From assembly GCF_000143985.1 (NCBI RefSeq), contig NC_014364.1:2108001-2172000 (forward strand): a DNA stretch of 64,000 nt, given 5' to 3'. How positions within the stretch are numbered: position 1 is the first letter of the stretch; each line of letters opens with the position of its first letter. Origin of the DNA: Sediminispirochaeta smaragdinae DSM 11293. Lineage in GTDB: Bacteria > Spirochaetota > Spirochaetia > DSM-16054 > Sediminispirochaetaceae. Positions 8,875 through 16,848 of this stretch are shown here, piece by piece. Both the position numbers and the translations under genes were made by a program. The notes beneath the pieces were generated by a model that saw only the letters and a list, made by a program, of their open reading frames with translations, had not been told where the DNA came from and did not search any database.

Positions 8875-9300
8875 ATGAAACATAACCAGCAATTGGAGCA
8901 GATGTGGCTACTCTCAATTGGATGTTATGTCCCCGATGGTACAGTAAGGGGGGCTGTAGAAGTTAAAAATTATGATGCCAAAAGAAAGAAAAATAGTTAT
9001 ATATCTGGAATAAACTTCTGGGAGATAGCATTAAAATATTCATTAGGTACGTTAGAATTTAATGGGCTAAACCCTGAACAAATAAGTGAAGTATCAATGG
9101 AGGCAGGCTATCATGTAGCAGAATTAGATTACAAAGTATTTGCTTCATACTATAAGCTACCGAAAAAAGAGAATCATAAAGATCCATTTGATAGAATGCT
9201 AATATGGCAGGCAATACAAAATGATTATACATTAATAACAAAAGATGAGAAAATAGAGCAGTATGTACCTGATGGATTAAAAGTAATTGTTGGAACATAA
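8875..9300 (+). pseudogene. PIN-domain (VapC-like) toxin, N-terminally truncated
   Basis: The reading frame opens at 8875 inside the attC-like site. Recognisable protein starts only near residue 40 (SYISGINFWEIALKYSLGTLEF) and runs to HKDPFDRMLIWQAIQNDYTLITKDEKI, the middle and end of a VapC-type PIN nuclease. The first segment of the fold, with the first catalytic Asp (usually LLDTH), is missing, although the later acidic residues are there. No antitoxin gene is seen. It is probably inactive. It fills a cassette-like unit running from GTTATGT (8924) to ACATAAC (9295-9301). Confidence 0.65.
8880..8930. other. attC-like recombination site (compact)
   Basis: Outer boxes ACATAAC (8880-8886) and GTTATGT (8924-8930) are exact reverse complements. 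They fit the integron attC core boxes (RYYYAAC / GTTRRRY) with one mismatch each. Inside are matching arms GCAATTGGAG and CTCTCAATTG. The whole folds as a 51-base hairpin. A second copy of the left half lies at 9295. Confidence 0.55.
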
Positions 9301-9318
9301 CCAGCAATTGGAGAAGAG
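9295..9318. other. attC left half
   Basis: ACATAACCAGCAATTGGAG is identical to the left half of the site at 8880. Only one base differs in the next few. No GTTRRRY box follows before the GNAT gene, so the site is incomplete. Confidence 0.5.
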
Positions 9319-9418
9319 CTTGATCTGAAAGTGCACGCTCTGATTTGTAAATGTATGGGGTACGGAATTACAGGTCAAGTAAATGTAGCTGGACACTTCG
9401 AGCGAAAAAAGGAGAATT

Positions 9419-10084
9419 ATGAATATTGACATTCGTTTAGAGGCCCAAGACGATTATAAAAAAGTTGAAGAACTTACACGAGAAGCGTTCTGGAATCTAT
9501 ATATGCCAGGATGTGATGAACACTATTTATGTCATATTTTGAGAGATCATAAAGACTTTATTAAAGAACTTGACTTTGTTGCTGAAATAGATGGGAAATT
9601 AATAGCTTCTATCATGTATACAAGATCATTTCTTTTGGGTGACGACAATGATAAAGTTGAAATCGTTTCATTTGGGCCTTTATGTGTTCATCCTGAATAT
9701 CAGAGAAAGGGAATAGGTACTGCATTAATTGAAAAAACACGAAACGTAGTAGAAAACATGAATATTCCAGCAATTGTAATTTATGGAGATCCGCATAATT
9801 ATTGTAAACATGGTTTTAGAAATGGTATTGATTATCAGGTAAGCAATATGGATGGAGAATATCCTTTAGGATTACTTGTTCTTGAGATTCAGTCTGGATT
9901 TTTTGGACAGAAAAAATGGAAAATTAGGCAAAGTGATGTTTTCAAATATGATCCAAAAGATGCCATAGATTTTGATAAGAAATTTGAGGAAAAAGAAAAG
10001 AGAATCCAGTACAGCCAAGAGATATTTAAAATCCAGATACGGTCTTTCTTGAGGGAGACCCAGCTAACAATCGCTTCGACCTGA
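9419..10084 (+). CDS. GNAT-family N-acetyltransferase
   Basis: 221 residues with an AAAAAAGGAG ribosome site just before the ATG. The acetyl-CoA-binding signature is clear at residues ~97-112: CVHPEYQRKGIGTALIEK. The N-terminus (IRLEAQDDYKKVEELTREAF) is typical of GNATs that acetylate small molecules, and GDPHNYCKHGF matches a subgroup annotated as predicted N-acetyltransferase YhbS-like. The substrate is unknown. AT-rich, like other accessory genes in the island. It may belong to the cassette-type material just upstream, but no closing attC is present. Confidence 0.8.
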   Translation: MNIDIRLEAQDDYKKVEELTREAFWNLYMPGCDEHYLCHILRDHKDFIKELDFVAEIDGKLIASIMYTRSFLLGDDNDKVEIVSFGPLCVHPEYQRKGIGTALIEKTRNVVENMNIPAIVIYGDPHNYCKHGFRNGIDYQVSNMDGEYPLGLLVLEIQSGFFGQKKWKIRQSDVFKYDPKDAIDFDKKFEEKEKRIQYSQEIFKIQIRSFLRETQLTIAST

Positions 10085-10212
10085 TAACTTCTTTGGCATA
10101 GATCGATGTTTTTAATAAATAATTAAGAGTTTGAATGAAGCGTGATTATAAAAAAATGGAAAATAAAAATGAGAACCGTAGCAAATTAAAATAAACAGAC
10201 ATAGACAACTGT

Positions 10213-10304
10213 AGGTTCGTTCCGTATGCTTGATAATACCAGACTGTCTTATTCTTGAGTGTTCGCGGAAATAGGATATATTCGTTTTCTCTAAATCTTG
10301 CCAT
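10213..10304 (-). pseudogene. Integrase gene remnant (first ~28 codons)
   Basis: From ATG 10304 leftward the frame reads MARFRENEYILFPRTLKNK and continues TVWYYQAYGT. It differs from the start of the prophage integrase (48093-49334) at one residue, then diverges. The DNA upstream, up to the att copy, is also closely similar to 49335-49433. This is what remains of a second element's integrase; the catalytic domain is gone. Confidence 0.85.
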
Positions 10305-10395
10305 AATACCTCCATAGAGCAGGGCAGATATTGAGCCTATCCTGCTTACACTGGATGTATCATAGCTCTAAATACTTAATATATCAACATTTATC

Positions 10396-10419
10396 CATGG
10401 AGGTGGCGGGAATCGAACC
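10396..10419. repeat. Prophage left att site (24-bp core)
   Basis: Begins catggaggtggcgggaatcg and is identical over 24 bases to 49434-49457, the 3' end of tmRNA including part of the T-arm. It is shared by the prophage and by the remnant island on its left. Confidence 0.9.
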
Positions 10420-10428
10420 GTCGGAAAA

Positions 10429-10484
10429 ACTATATATAGTGTCATTCAATTAAATATTACAGTGTATACCACTATATATAGTGT
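10429..10484. repeat. Two copies of a 12-bp palindrome next to the left att
   Basis: ACTATATATAGTGT occurs at 10429-10442 and 10471-10484. Its first 12 bases form a perfect palindrome, and the starts are 42 bp (four helical turns) apart. Their position just inside the att core fits arm-type integrase/excisionase sites or an operator. No copy was seen at the right end. Confidence 0.5.
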
Positions 10485-10588
10485 GTATGAAAATTGCCAA
10501 ATTCTTTCTGCTATCATATCTGCTGTCACGATTTAAGGCAAAAAGGCGCATGGGAGATTCCTAAGCCGATTCTGCTATCATATCTGCT

Positions 10589-10939
10589 TCATCTCTTATA
10601 CCGTATTTTTTTAACAATTGCGTTGGCCTCCACCCAGTGCCCACATTGGCGCTCAGGCCTTGGCTTTTTGGCCGGCAGAAAGTTACAAAGCTCTATCTGG
10701 ACAAGCGCGCCATCCTGCCATGTGGTGTTTTCAAACCTCAACTCAATGACAGCGTAGAGTCCTTTAAGACCGTGTGCAGTAGTAATGAAGTCGTCGAATT
10801 TTACCAGTAGCGCAGGTTCTTTCCCTCGGCCGGGCATGTAACCAGCCACTGTTACTTCATAGCCTGAGTTCCCGTTGAGCCATGACAGGGTAGGGTCTGC
10901 TCCTCCTGAAAGGTAGAGCCTATCGCCTAATTCAACCAT
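10589..10939 (-). CDS. Hypothetical protein
   Basis: 116 residues, with AAAGG before the ATG. It has no membrane segment or signal peptide. The sequence is balanced and protein-like (MVELGDRLYLSGGADPTLSW..., VKFDDFITTAHGLKGLYAVIELRFENTTW), suggesting a small beta-rich cytoplasmic protein. I do not recognise a family. It is the leftmost prophage gene, divergent from the nuclease gene, a position often used for cargo. Confidence 0.55.
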   Translation of the reverse strand: MVELGDRLYLSGGADPTLSWLNGNSGYEVTVAGYMPGRGKEPALLVKFDDFITTAHGLKGLYAVIELRFENTTWQDGALVQIELCNFLPAKKPRPERQCGHWVEANAIVKKIRYKR

Positions 10940-11793
10940 TAAATTGACCTTTCTTTTCTTTTATTATGAAACCTGATATCATTATAAATCAAGAAAAAGA
11001 CTGGTGAATTGGTCAAAAAAGTAGGAGAGATTTATGAAACGGATTATAACAGTAGTTCTTTGCCTTTTTGTTTTATTTCCTGCCGTTGCTTTCTCTGAGA
11101 ATGGAGATTTTATAGTCTACATCACAAAATCGGGCACGAAGTATCACCTTGATGGTTGTCCATCTCTCCGAAGTTCAAAAATACCAATAACACTATCGGA
11201 AGCAATAGCACAGGGCTATGAACCATGTAGCAGGTGCAATCCTCCCACGCTTGTAAGCACTGATAGCCAGTTAACAAGTACCATAGGCACATCGATTGAC
11301 CTTGAGGCTCTCGCACTTCCATACTGCAGGACTCCGGAGAATATAGTTCATCATACCGGTTATTCCCTTTTATACTCAGAGGAGAACGAGCAAGCGGTAT
11401 GGGTTGCCTATGTTTTGACAGCGGAGGAGGTCGCCGGGAATTTCGATCGAAATGACAATTTCAGGGCCGATTCTGATATCGTAACCGGTTCGGCCTCATT
11501 ATCCGATTATAAAGGTTCAGGATATGATCGAGGACATCTCGCCCCGGCCGCTGACCTTAAATGGTCCAGGGCATCGATGAACGACTCATTCTATCTATCA
11601 AACATGTCTCCTCAAGCTCCAGGCTTCAACCGAGGGGTATGGAAAAAGCTTGAGGAATGGGTTCGAGAGGAGGCCACAGCCGAGCGGGCCGTTTGCGTTG
11701 TTACCGGACCGATACTGACTGACGGACCGTATGAGACGATTGGAGGGAATGGTGTTACCGTACCTAAGAGGTACTACAAAGTCTTGCTTGATT

Positions 11794-13139
11794 GGTAGTG
11801 TCAATAAACTTGCGCAAATTCTTTTTGCCTCAATCTGAAGAATTTACTTATGAGACCTGATGTTCTTCCTGATCGTAATCAATCAGCAGGTCCATATTCA
11901 GATACTTCCGTTCACTCCATGAAGAACCTGAGATGTGACGCAGCCGGGCCGCGACCAGCATCAGGGCAGATTCTCCATCGGGGAATGAGCCGATTACTCG
12001 TGTCCTCCTTCTAATTTCTCGCATGATTCTTTCAAGACCATTGTTGGTCCTGATGCGCTTCCAGTGCTCCACCGGGAAATGATAGTACGAAAAGGTTTCG
12101 AGGGATCCTTCCCGCACCAGAGCCGCCGCTTTGTGAAGTTTCATATCCATGAGTTTCTGCGCAATGAGATCCTTTTTCCGGATTGCCTCTTCCTTGTTTT
12201 CCTGGGCATGAATTGCCTTCAGCATTGTGGCAACCTCTTTCACTTTGCCATGGGGAACAAAGCTGAACACATTCCGGTAGAAGTGGACGACACAGCGTTG
12301 CCAGCGTGCCTGGGGATAAAACTCCGGAATCGATTCGACTAACCCCAAAGATTTGTCGGAGATGAACATGTCGACACTCTCCAGGCCGCGTTCTTTGAGA
12401 TACCTCAAGAAGCGTTGCCAGCTGTCCTTATCTTCCTTAGTGCCCTCTGCAACCCCGATAATCTCCCGAAATCCATCCTGATTGACGCCTATAGCCACCA
12501 GAACCGACACATTCCTCACTTCTCCAGCCCAGGATCGCTTCATCCAGATCCCATCCAGATACACATAGCCATAGTGGCTCTCAAGCGGCAGGTTTCGCCA
12601 CTTCTCGATCTCTTCGTAGATCTTTTTATTCAGATTGCTGATCGTTCCCGGTGACACCTTTGCTCCCCACAGGGCTTCGGTGATATCTTCTACTCTCCGC
12701 ACCGACACTCCCGCTAAATACATTTCCACCATCGCTTCCTCTACGGAAATCTCCCGGCGCTTGTACCGTTCAATAATCGCCGTTTCGAAGGTTACCTTCT
12801 TCAGCTTGGGCATCTGAAGGGTTACTTCCCCCGCCTTGGTCAACAGCTTTCGGTTATAATGACCGGCACGATATCCCTTCCGATCTGTGTTTCTCTCATG
12901 CTTCTGGGCATTGACTAATTGCTCGGCTTCAGCTTCCAGCATGGCATTCAATGTTTCCTCTACCGTTTCCCGTACAAATTCCCCCAAATGGGCTTTGACT
13001 TCTTCCTCATTTATCTCGATAATCTTACCAGGCATTTGGTCCTCTCTCTGATGTGGTTTTGGTTGTACTTAATCAATCGTCAGATTGAGGACTTTCTTTT
13101 TACCAAATTTGGAATTTGCGCAAGATATTATACGTTATC
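11794..13139. mobile_element. IS256-family insertion sequence (1346 bp)
   Basis: Flanked by an exact 8-bp target duplication GCTTGATT (11786-11793 and 13140-13147). Imperfect terminal inverted repeats share CTTGCGCAAATTC (starting at 11810 on the left and, on the other strand, ending at 13123 on the right). It contains one transposase gene. The intact duplication and open transposase point to a recent insertion. Confidence 0.9.
11848..13035 (-). CDS. IS256-family transposase
   Basis: 395 residues, the usual length for the family. The catalytic DDE residues are seen in context: Asp in YVYLDGIW, Asp in DMFISDKSLGLVESI, and Glu in the NNGLERIMREIRRRTRVIGSFP motif typical of IS256 (MULE-like) enzymes. 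The N-terminus (MPGKIIEINEEEV) begins at ATG 13035 after a purine-rich AGAGAGGACCAA site. It lies opposite to the nuclease gene it interrupts. Cut-and-copy transposition through DNA circles is known for this family. Confidence 0.95.
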   Translation of the reverse strand: MPGKIIEINEEEVKAHLGEFVRETVEETLNAMLEAEAEQLVNAQKHERNTDRKGYRAGHYNRKLLTKAGEVTLQMPKLKKVTFETAIIERYKRREISVEEAMVEMYLAGVSVRRVEDITEALWGAKVSPGTISNLNKKIYEEIEKWRNLPLESHYGYVYLDGIWMKRSWAGEVRNVSVLVAIGVNQDGFREIIGVAEGTKEDKDSWQRFLRYLKERGLESVDMFISDKSLGLVESIPEFYPQARWQRCVVHFYRNVFSFVPHGKVKEVATMLKAIHAQENKEEAIRKKDLIAQKLMDMKLHKAAALVREGSLETFSYYHFPVEHWKRIRTNNGLERIMREIRRRTRVIGSFPDGESALMLVAARLRHISGSSWSERKYLNMDLLIDYDQEEHQVS

Positions 13140-13423
13140 GCTTGATTATGTTGAACCTGACCTCAAGGCCATAGGCTTTATTCTCCCGAATGAATCAAGC
13201 AGTGAGCCCCTTTCGGCTTTCGTTGTTTCTGTAGACCAGGTTGAAGCGGCAACCGGTCTTGATTTCTTCCCTTTGCTTGAAGACGGTATAGAAGAACAGC
13301 TTGAAAGTGATGCCATATTCTCACGATGGTAATTACCTTTCTGAGATGGCCGATATAAGTTCTTATTTATGCTCGCGCATATCGAAATGTGCGAGAGCAT
13401 TTAAGCACTACTTTCCTATGAGA

Positions 13424-15298
13424 TTAAGAACTTTTTCTATATCTTCCTTCATTTAGTTTTATGCTTAAAAGGTCATCATATTTACAATAATAATGATTGA
13501 AGAAATCTTTATATGTAATAAGTATTTTATCAGGAATAAGTGAGAGATCATAATTTTCAATGTAACCGATAATTTCAGGGTCTTCTTCCTTTATCTCCCT
13601 ATAGAGGGACCTCCAATTATCAGTCAACCCTTCTTTTTCAGCAATATCACGTAATAAAATATATGAATCTGGCATATGTAAAATCTCAAAGAATTCTGAA
13701 ATATTTTTTCCAAAAGCTCTTTCAAAAAATGATCGATTTCTTCCGACCTTTCCCTTTGTGGAATTCAAAATTAGCTGTATAGCACGTATGTATTTTCTAT
13801 TCCAGTTCTTTCCGATATATTTTCTAGTCTGATATAATTTTTGTTCATCATTGATTGGAGAATAACGCATTGGAAAAGAATATATAATTAAATCAAATTC
13901 TTCACATAATTTAATATTTAATTCTAATCGATTCCATAAATCTTCTGGTTTATCTTCAAAATTATATAAAAGATAATTAGATAGATTACGTATTTTATAT
14001 TTTGCAGATAACCTAATTGCATTGATATAAATATCTCGTAATGACCAATGATCAAAAGCAATTCGTAAGGGTTGGATAGCAATTTTCGAAAGTAGTCTCA
14101 TATTTTCTTCATTACATAATCTTGAATCAATACCTTGATTAAAGTCAACTGTCCTTTTTTTATAAGTTATTTTCCTAATATCAAAATTCCTATCGAGTTC
14201 TTCAAAGCATTGAATTAAAGAGAAAGAATTCGGAACGAAATTGTCGGTTTTAAAATATTTATCTAAGATATCCGAAGCAATTTTTTTATTTGAAAGATTT
14301 AATTGCTTTACGAAGTTTAATATTTCTTTCCAGAGAGCAACTGAATATTCAAAACTGTTAGTCCCTTTTTTAAGCAACAAATAAAAACTATATAGTTTAG
14401 TCTTCTGCTTTAATTTAGCACCACGAAAGAATCCTACTTCAATAATATCATTTATGATATCTTTAAAAAAAGGTGATGCTAGAACATTATTATCTAATAA
14501 AAGAAGCTTTCGACGAATATAATACTTACTATCTATCTCTTTGACAGTTTTTTTTATATCAATATATGAGACATAATCCGGTTCAATGATTGGTACAGCA
14601 CAGAATTTGCATTTTCGTATACAACCTCTAGTGGCATAGGTTATATAAGAGTCCCATTCAGGATAAGTATAAGATATTTGATGAAGAATGGAATAATCTG
14701 GAGTAACAAGGTCTATATTGTCATTAGTTGTTAAACCAATTCTTTTAGAATCAGTTAACAAACCATTTACTACCTGTACACCAGTTATATTTTCTATTTC
14801 TTCTGATAAAACAGAAGCCATTACACCACCAACAAACATATTGCTACTGTTCTTAATGTAAGGCTTTAATTCCTTTATAGAAGAAATAGTTATATCCCAG
14901 TAGAAAGTGAATAAAGTTGTAACATAAATTCTATCCCATTTCAGATCATCTATAATTTTATTTTTGCGAGCATCACGAAAAGCCTTTCTTAACCAACTTT
15001 CAATAGTTGGAAAGAAAAAACCAACATTATTTTCAATTGCCTCTAAGTATATCGTTCTACCAGTCTTTAGATAATAAAAGACATTATCCAATATTGTTTC
15101 CGGAATAATATCATTCTCAATTTTGGTAAATCTATCTACTAAATAGACAGAAAGTTGTTTTAAATAAACCTCTTTAATGTTACCTTTGACAAAGATAACT
15201 TCATCACCTAAAGTTTTATGATAAGAAGATAATTTCATTAACCCAAGTGGTGGGTATTTGTTTTTATATCTAGGTTCGTATAGAAGTATTCTTTTCAT
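13424..15298 (-). CDS. B12-binding-like radical SAM protein (fourth gene of NurA-HerA-GHKL operon)
   Basis: 624 residues. The N-terminus (KRILLYEPRYKNKYPPLGLMKLSSYH) looks like the B12-binding Rossmann domain placed before the core in many radical SAM enzymes. The core holds the Cys triad CIRKCKFC (CxxxCxxC, residues ~231-238) after YATRG, which binds the 4Fe-4S cluster that cleaves SAM. FNQGIDSRL and RIAFDHWSL are typical later strands of a TIM barrel. The C-terminal ~100 residues are unassigned. Its ATG overlaps the stop of the GHKL gene by 4 bases (ATGA), so the two are translationally coupled. What it modifies is unknown; a nucleic-acid or protein target of the partner genes is an inference. 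Strongly AT-rich. Confidence 0.8.
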   Translation of the reverse strand: MKRILLYEPRYKNKYPPLGLMKLSSYHKTLGDEVIFVKGNIKEVYLKQLSVYLVDRFTKIENDIIPETILDNVFYYLKTGRTIYLEAIENNVGFFFPTIESWLRKAFRDARKNKIIDDLKWDRIYVTTLFTFYWDITISSIKELKPYIKNSSNMFVGGVMASVLSEEIENITGVQVVNGLLTDSKRIGLTTNDNIDLVTPDYSILHQISYTYPEWDSYITYATRGCIRKCKFCAVPIIEPDYVSYIDIKKTVKEIDSKYYIRRKLLLLDNNVLASPFFKDIINDIIEVGFFRGAKLKQKTKLYSFYLLLKKGTNSFEYSVALWKEILNFVKQLNLSNKKIASDILDKYFKTDNFVPNSFSLIQCFEELDRNFDIRKITYKKRTVDFNQGIDSRLCNEENMRLLSKIAIQPLRIAFDHWSLRDIYINAIRLSAKYKIRNLSNYLLYNFEDKPEDLWNRLELNIKLCEEFDLIIYSFPMRYSPINDEQKLYQTRKYIGKNWNRKYIRAIQLILNSTKGKVGRNRSFFERAFGKNISEFFEILHMPDSYILLRDIAEKEGLTDNWRSLYREIKEEDPEIIGYIENYDLSLIPDKILITYKDFFNHYYCKYDDLLSIKLNEGRYRKSS

Positions 15299-16836
15299 TT
15301 TAGCTTCATTTTTATTGCAAAGATTAAATTTTCAGCCACATCGCTTGTCATCGTCTCATTTATTATAGCAAAAACTTTTGATAAAAGTTTCTTTTCTTTT
15401 CTATCTAATTTGCTTAGATCAGAGACAGCATATTTTTTCTTTTCGTGATTATCCTGGCTTTCATTAGTGATAATAGTATTAGTGCTAATTCGTGGCGGAT
15501 AAACTTTCTTAATGCCGTCTTTTACAATTTTTGAGCTAATTCGTTCTATTCTATGGTCAAGGTCATTTCTTTTCTTTTCTAATTCCTCATGTGTTTTAAC
15601 AAGAGCATCATATGATGACTCTTCATGCTTTTTGTTTATAAAACTATTTGTTTGTTTATTTTCATCGTATTTGCTCTTTTGTGCATTATAGTCTTCACTT
15701 GCATTATTCAGAGAATTAATGTCAGAAGCAAGTTTGCATAAGCTATTTAGGTCTTTAATGTATTTTCGAGTTTCTCGCATTAAAAATCGAAATTCTGGAG
15801 AATCTTCAAAGTAATTACGTTGTGCGTTAGGTATAATCGTATTCTCAAAAATATGTAACTCACCAATAAAATAATTAACAAACCTTTCTTGAGGCTCAAA
15901 TAGTTCTCTTAAAACATCGCTCCTTCCGATCTGAAAATTATTTTGCCTAAATTTAATACCTGGATAATTTAGTTTAGGAATTAGTTGTAGTTTTCTTGTC
16001 AACGCATACCAGCAGAAAGCAATAATTTTTGAATCGTTATATATGACAAAATGATTAATATCAACTATCTCATCATGTTTCTTTTTTTTGTTTGAAGCTA
16101 TTTTATATATGTCAGTACCATAATTTTTTTTGACTTCTTTCTTATTTACTATAATATAATATTCTTTTAATTTTAGATTATAGTTATCAAGGAAATTTCG
16201 TATTTTAGTTTTAAATACAAATTTTGAATCAAATTCAACTGGACAAACTTGAGAAATATATTCAATAACTTTTTGCTCTTCCAATAATTCCTGATTATTA
16301 ACATCACTCAAAATAACTTCGAAATAGTGTTTGTCCGTATCTTCTTTTTCTGTAAAAGACTCGGTAGTGTTATTTATAAGATCTATGGCCTCAATCATTT
16401 TATCAGCGCGTAAAGAATCACGTATCTTTTGAGCATCCCATCGCAAAATGGAAGCAGTATTTTCTCCATAATATGAGCTTTTCATAGTCAGGGTAGAACA
16501 ATAGGCTATGCCGGCGAGTCTTCCTATTCCACGAAATCCAATATTTGAATCAATCTTTTTAGTTGATGCAGCAATACTAGTCAGGGTCGAATAAAAAAGA
16601 CTACTTTTTAAACCAATTCCTGTATCATAAATTGAAATAGCTTTTTCTTGTTTTTTTATTTCTATATATATAGGATTGTTGATGTAATTGTCAAATATTC
16701 CTTTTATTTTACAAGCCTCAATTGCATCAACCGAATTTTGAATGTATTCTCTATAGATTATTATTGGATCTTGATACATACCTATCGTTAATACATCTAA
16801 TAAATGCTTTCCTATTTTTATCTCGTCTTTATCCAT
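15295..16836 (-). CDS. GHKL (Hsp90-like) ATPase
   Basis: 513 residues. The ATP-binding Bergerat fold is complete in the first 130: N-box YREYIQNSVDAIE, G1 box IYDTGIGL (DxGxG), and G2 box GFRGIGRLAG (GxxGxG). The middle resembles the transducer region of Hsp90/MutL-type ATPases (LQLIPKLNYPGIKFRQNNFQIG). Residues ~370-440 are charged and predicted coiled coil (EELEKKRNDLDHRIERISSKI). No kinase H-box is present, so it is not a histidine kinase. Such ATPases act as nucleotide-gated clamps or chaperones. It lies 12 bases after the HerA-like gene and overlaps the radical SAM gene. Confidence 0.8.
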   Translation of the reverse strand: MDKDEIKIGKHLLDVLTIGMYQDPIIIYREYIQNSVDAIEACKIKGIFDNYINNPIYIEIKKQEKAISIYDTGIGLKSSLFYSTLTSIAASTKKIDSNIGFRGIGRLAGIAYCSTLTMKSSYYGENTASILRWDAQKIRDSLRADKMIEAIDLINNTTESFTEKEDTDKHYFEVILSDVNNQELLEEQKVIEYISQVCPVEFDSKFVFKTKIRNFLDNYNLKLKEYYIIVNKKEVKKNYGTDIYKIASNKKKKHDEIVDINHFVIYNDSKIIAFCWYALTRKLQLIPKLNYPGIKFRQNNFQIGRSDVLRELFEPQERFVNYFIGELHIFENTIIPNAQRNYFEDSPEFRFLMRETRKYIKDLNSLCKLASDINSLNNASEDYNAQKSKYDENKQTNSFINKKHEESSYDALVKTHEELEKKRNDLDHRIERISSKIVKDGIKKVYPPRISTNTIITNESQDNHEKKKYAVSDLSKLDRKEKKLLSKVFAIINETMTSDVAENLIFAIKMKLK

Positions 16837-16848
16837 TCTTTTGGTCCT

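Larger units (their letters stand above)
1396..10419. mobile_element. Decayed integrated element (tandem to the prophage at the ssrA site)
   Basis: Bounded on the left by a degenerate copy of the tmRNA 3' end (1396-1415) and on the right by the copy at 10396-10419. Just inside the right copy lies the beginning of an integrase gene (10213-10304) nearly identical to the start of the prophage integrase and in the same position relative to its att copy. The contents are mixed: two transposase remnants, AT-rich genes at 1.8-2.9 and 8.9-10.1 kb, GC-richer lipoprotein genes at 3.7-7.1 kb, and a cassette-like unit. No phage structural genes remain. I read it as the residue of an earlier element that used the same attachment site and then lost most of its own genes. 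Confidence 0.65.
11034..13332 (+). pseudogene. Secreted DNA/RNA non-specific endonuclease, split by an IS256-family insertion
   Basis: The 5' part (11034-11793) has a signal peptide (ITVVLCLFVLFPAVAFS), a small Cys motif domain (YHLDGCPSL...YEPCSRCNPP) and the NUC nuclease core with DRGHLAPAAD (catalytic His in DRGH) and the metal-binding Asn region SFYLSNMSPQ. The IS starts after GCTTGATT. After the second GCTTGATT the same frame resumes at 13148 and encodes the missing end (YVEPDLKAIGFILPNE ... TGLDFFPLLEDGIEEQLES) to TAA 13332. Removing the IS and one duplicate restores a 314-residue protein, joining VLLD to YVEP. As it stands the product stops one codon into the IS. Confidence 0.9.

Noticed and set aside
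10494-10757. Rightward frame of 87 codons at the prophage left end
   Set aside because: It overlaps the better-supported leftward gene 10589-10939, has no ribosome site and an unlikely composition.
12919-13332. Single rightward gene from 12919 to 13332
   Set aside because: The first half is the IS antisense strand. Only the part after 13147 is coding, and it is the separated end of the nuclease gene.
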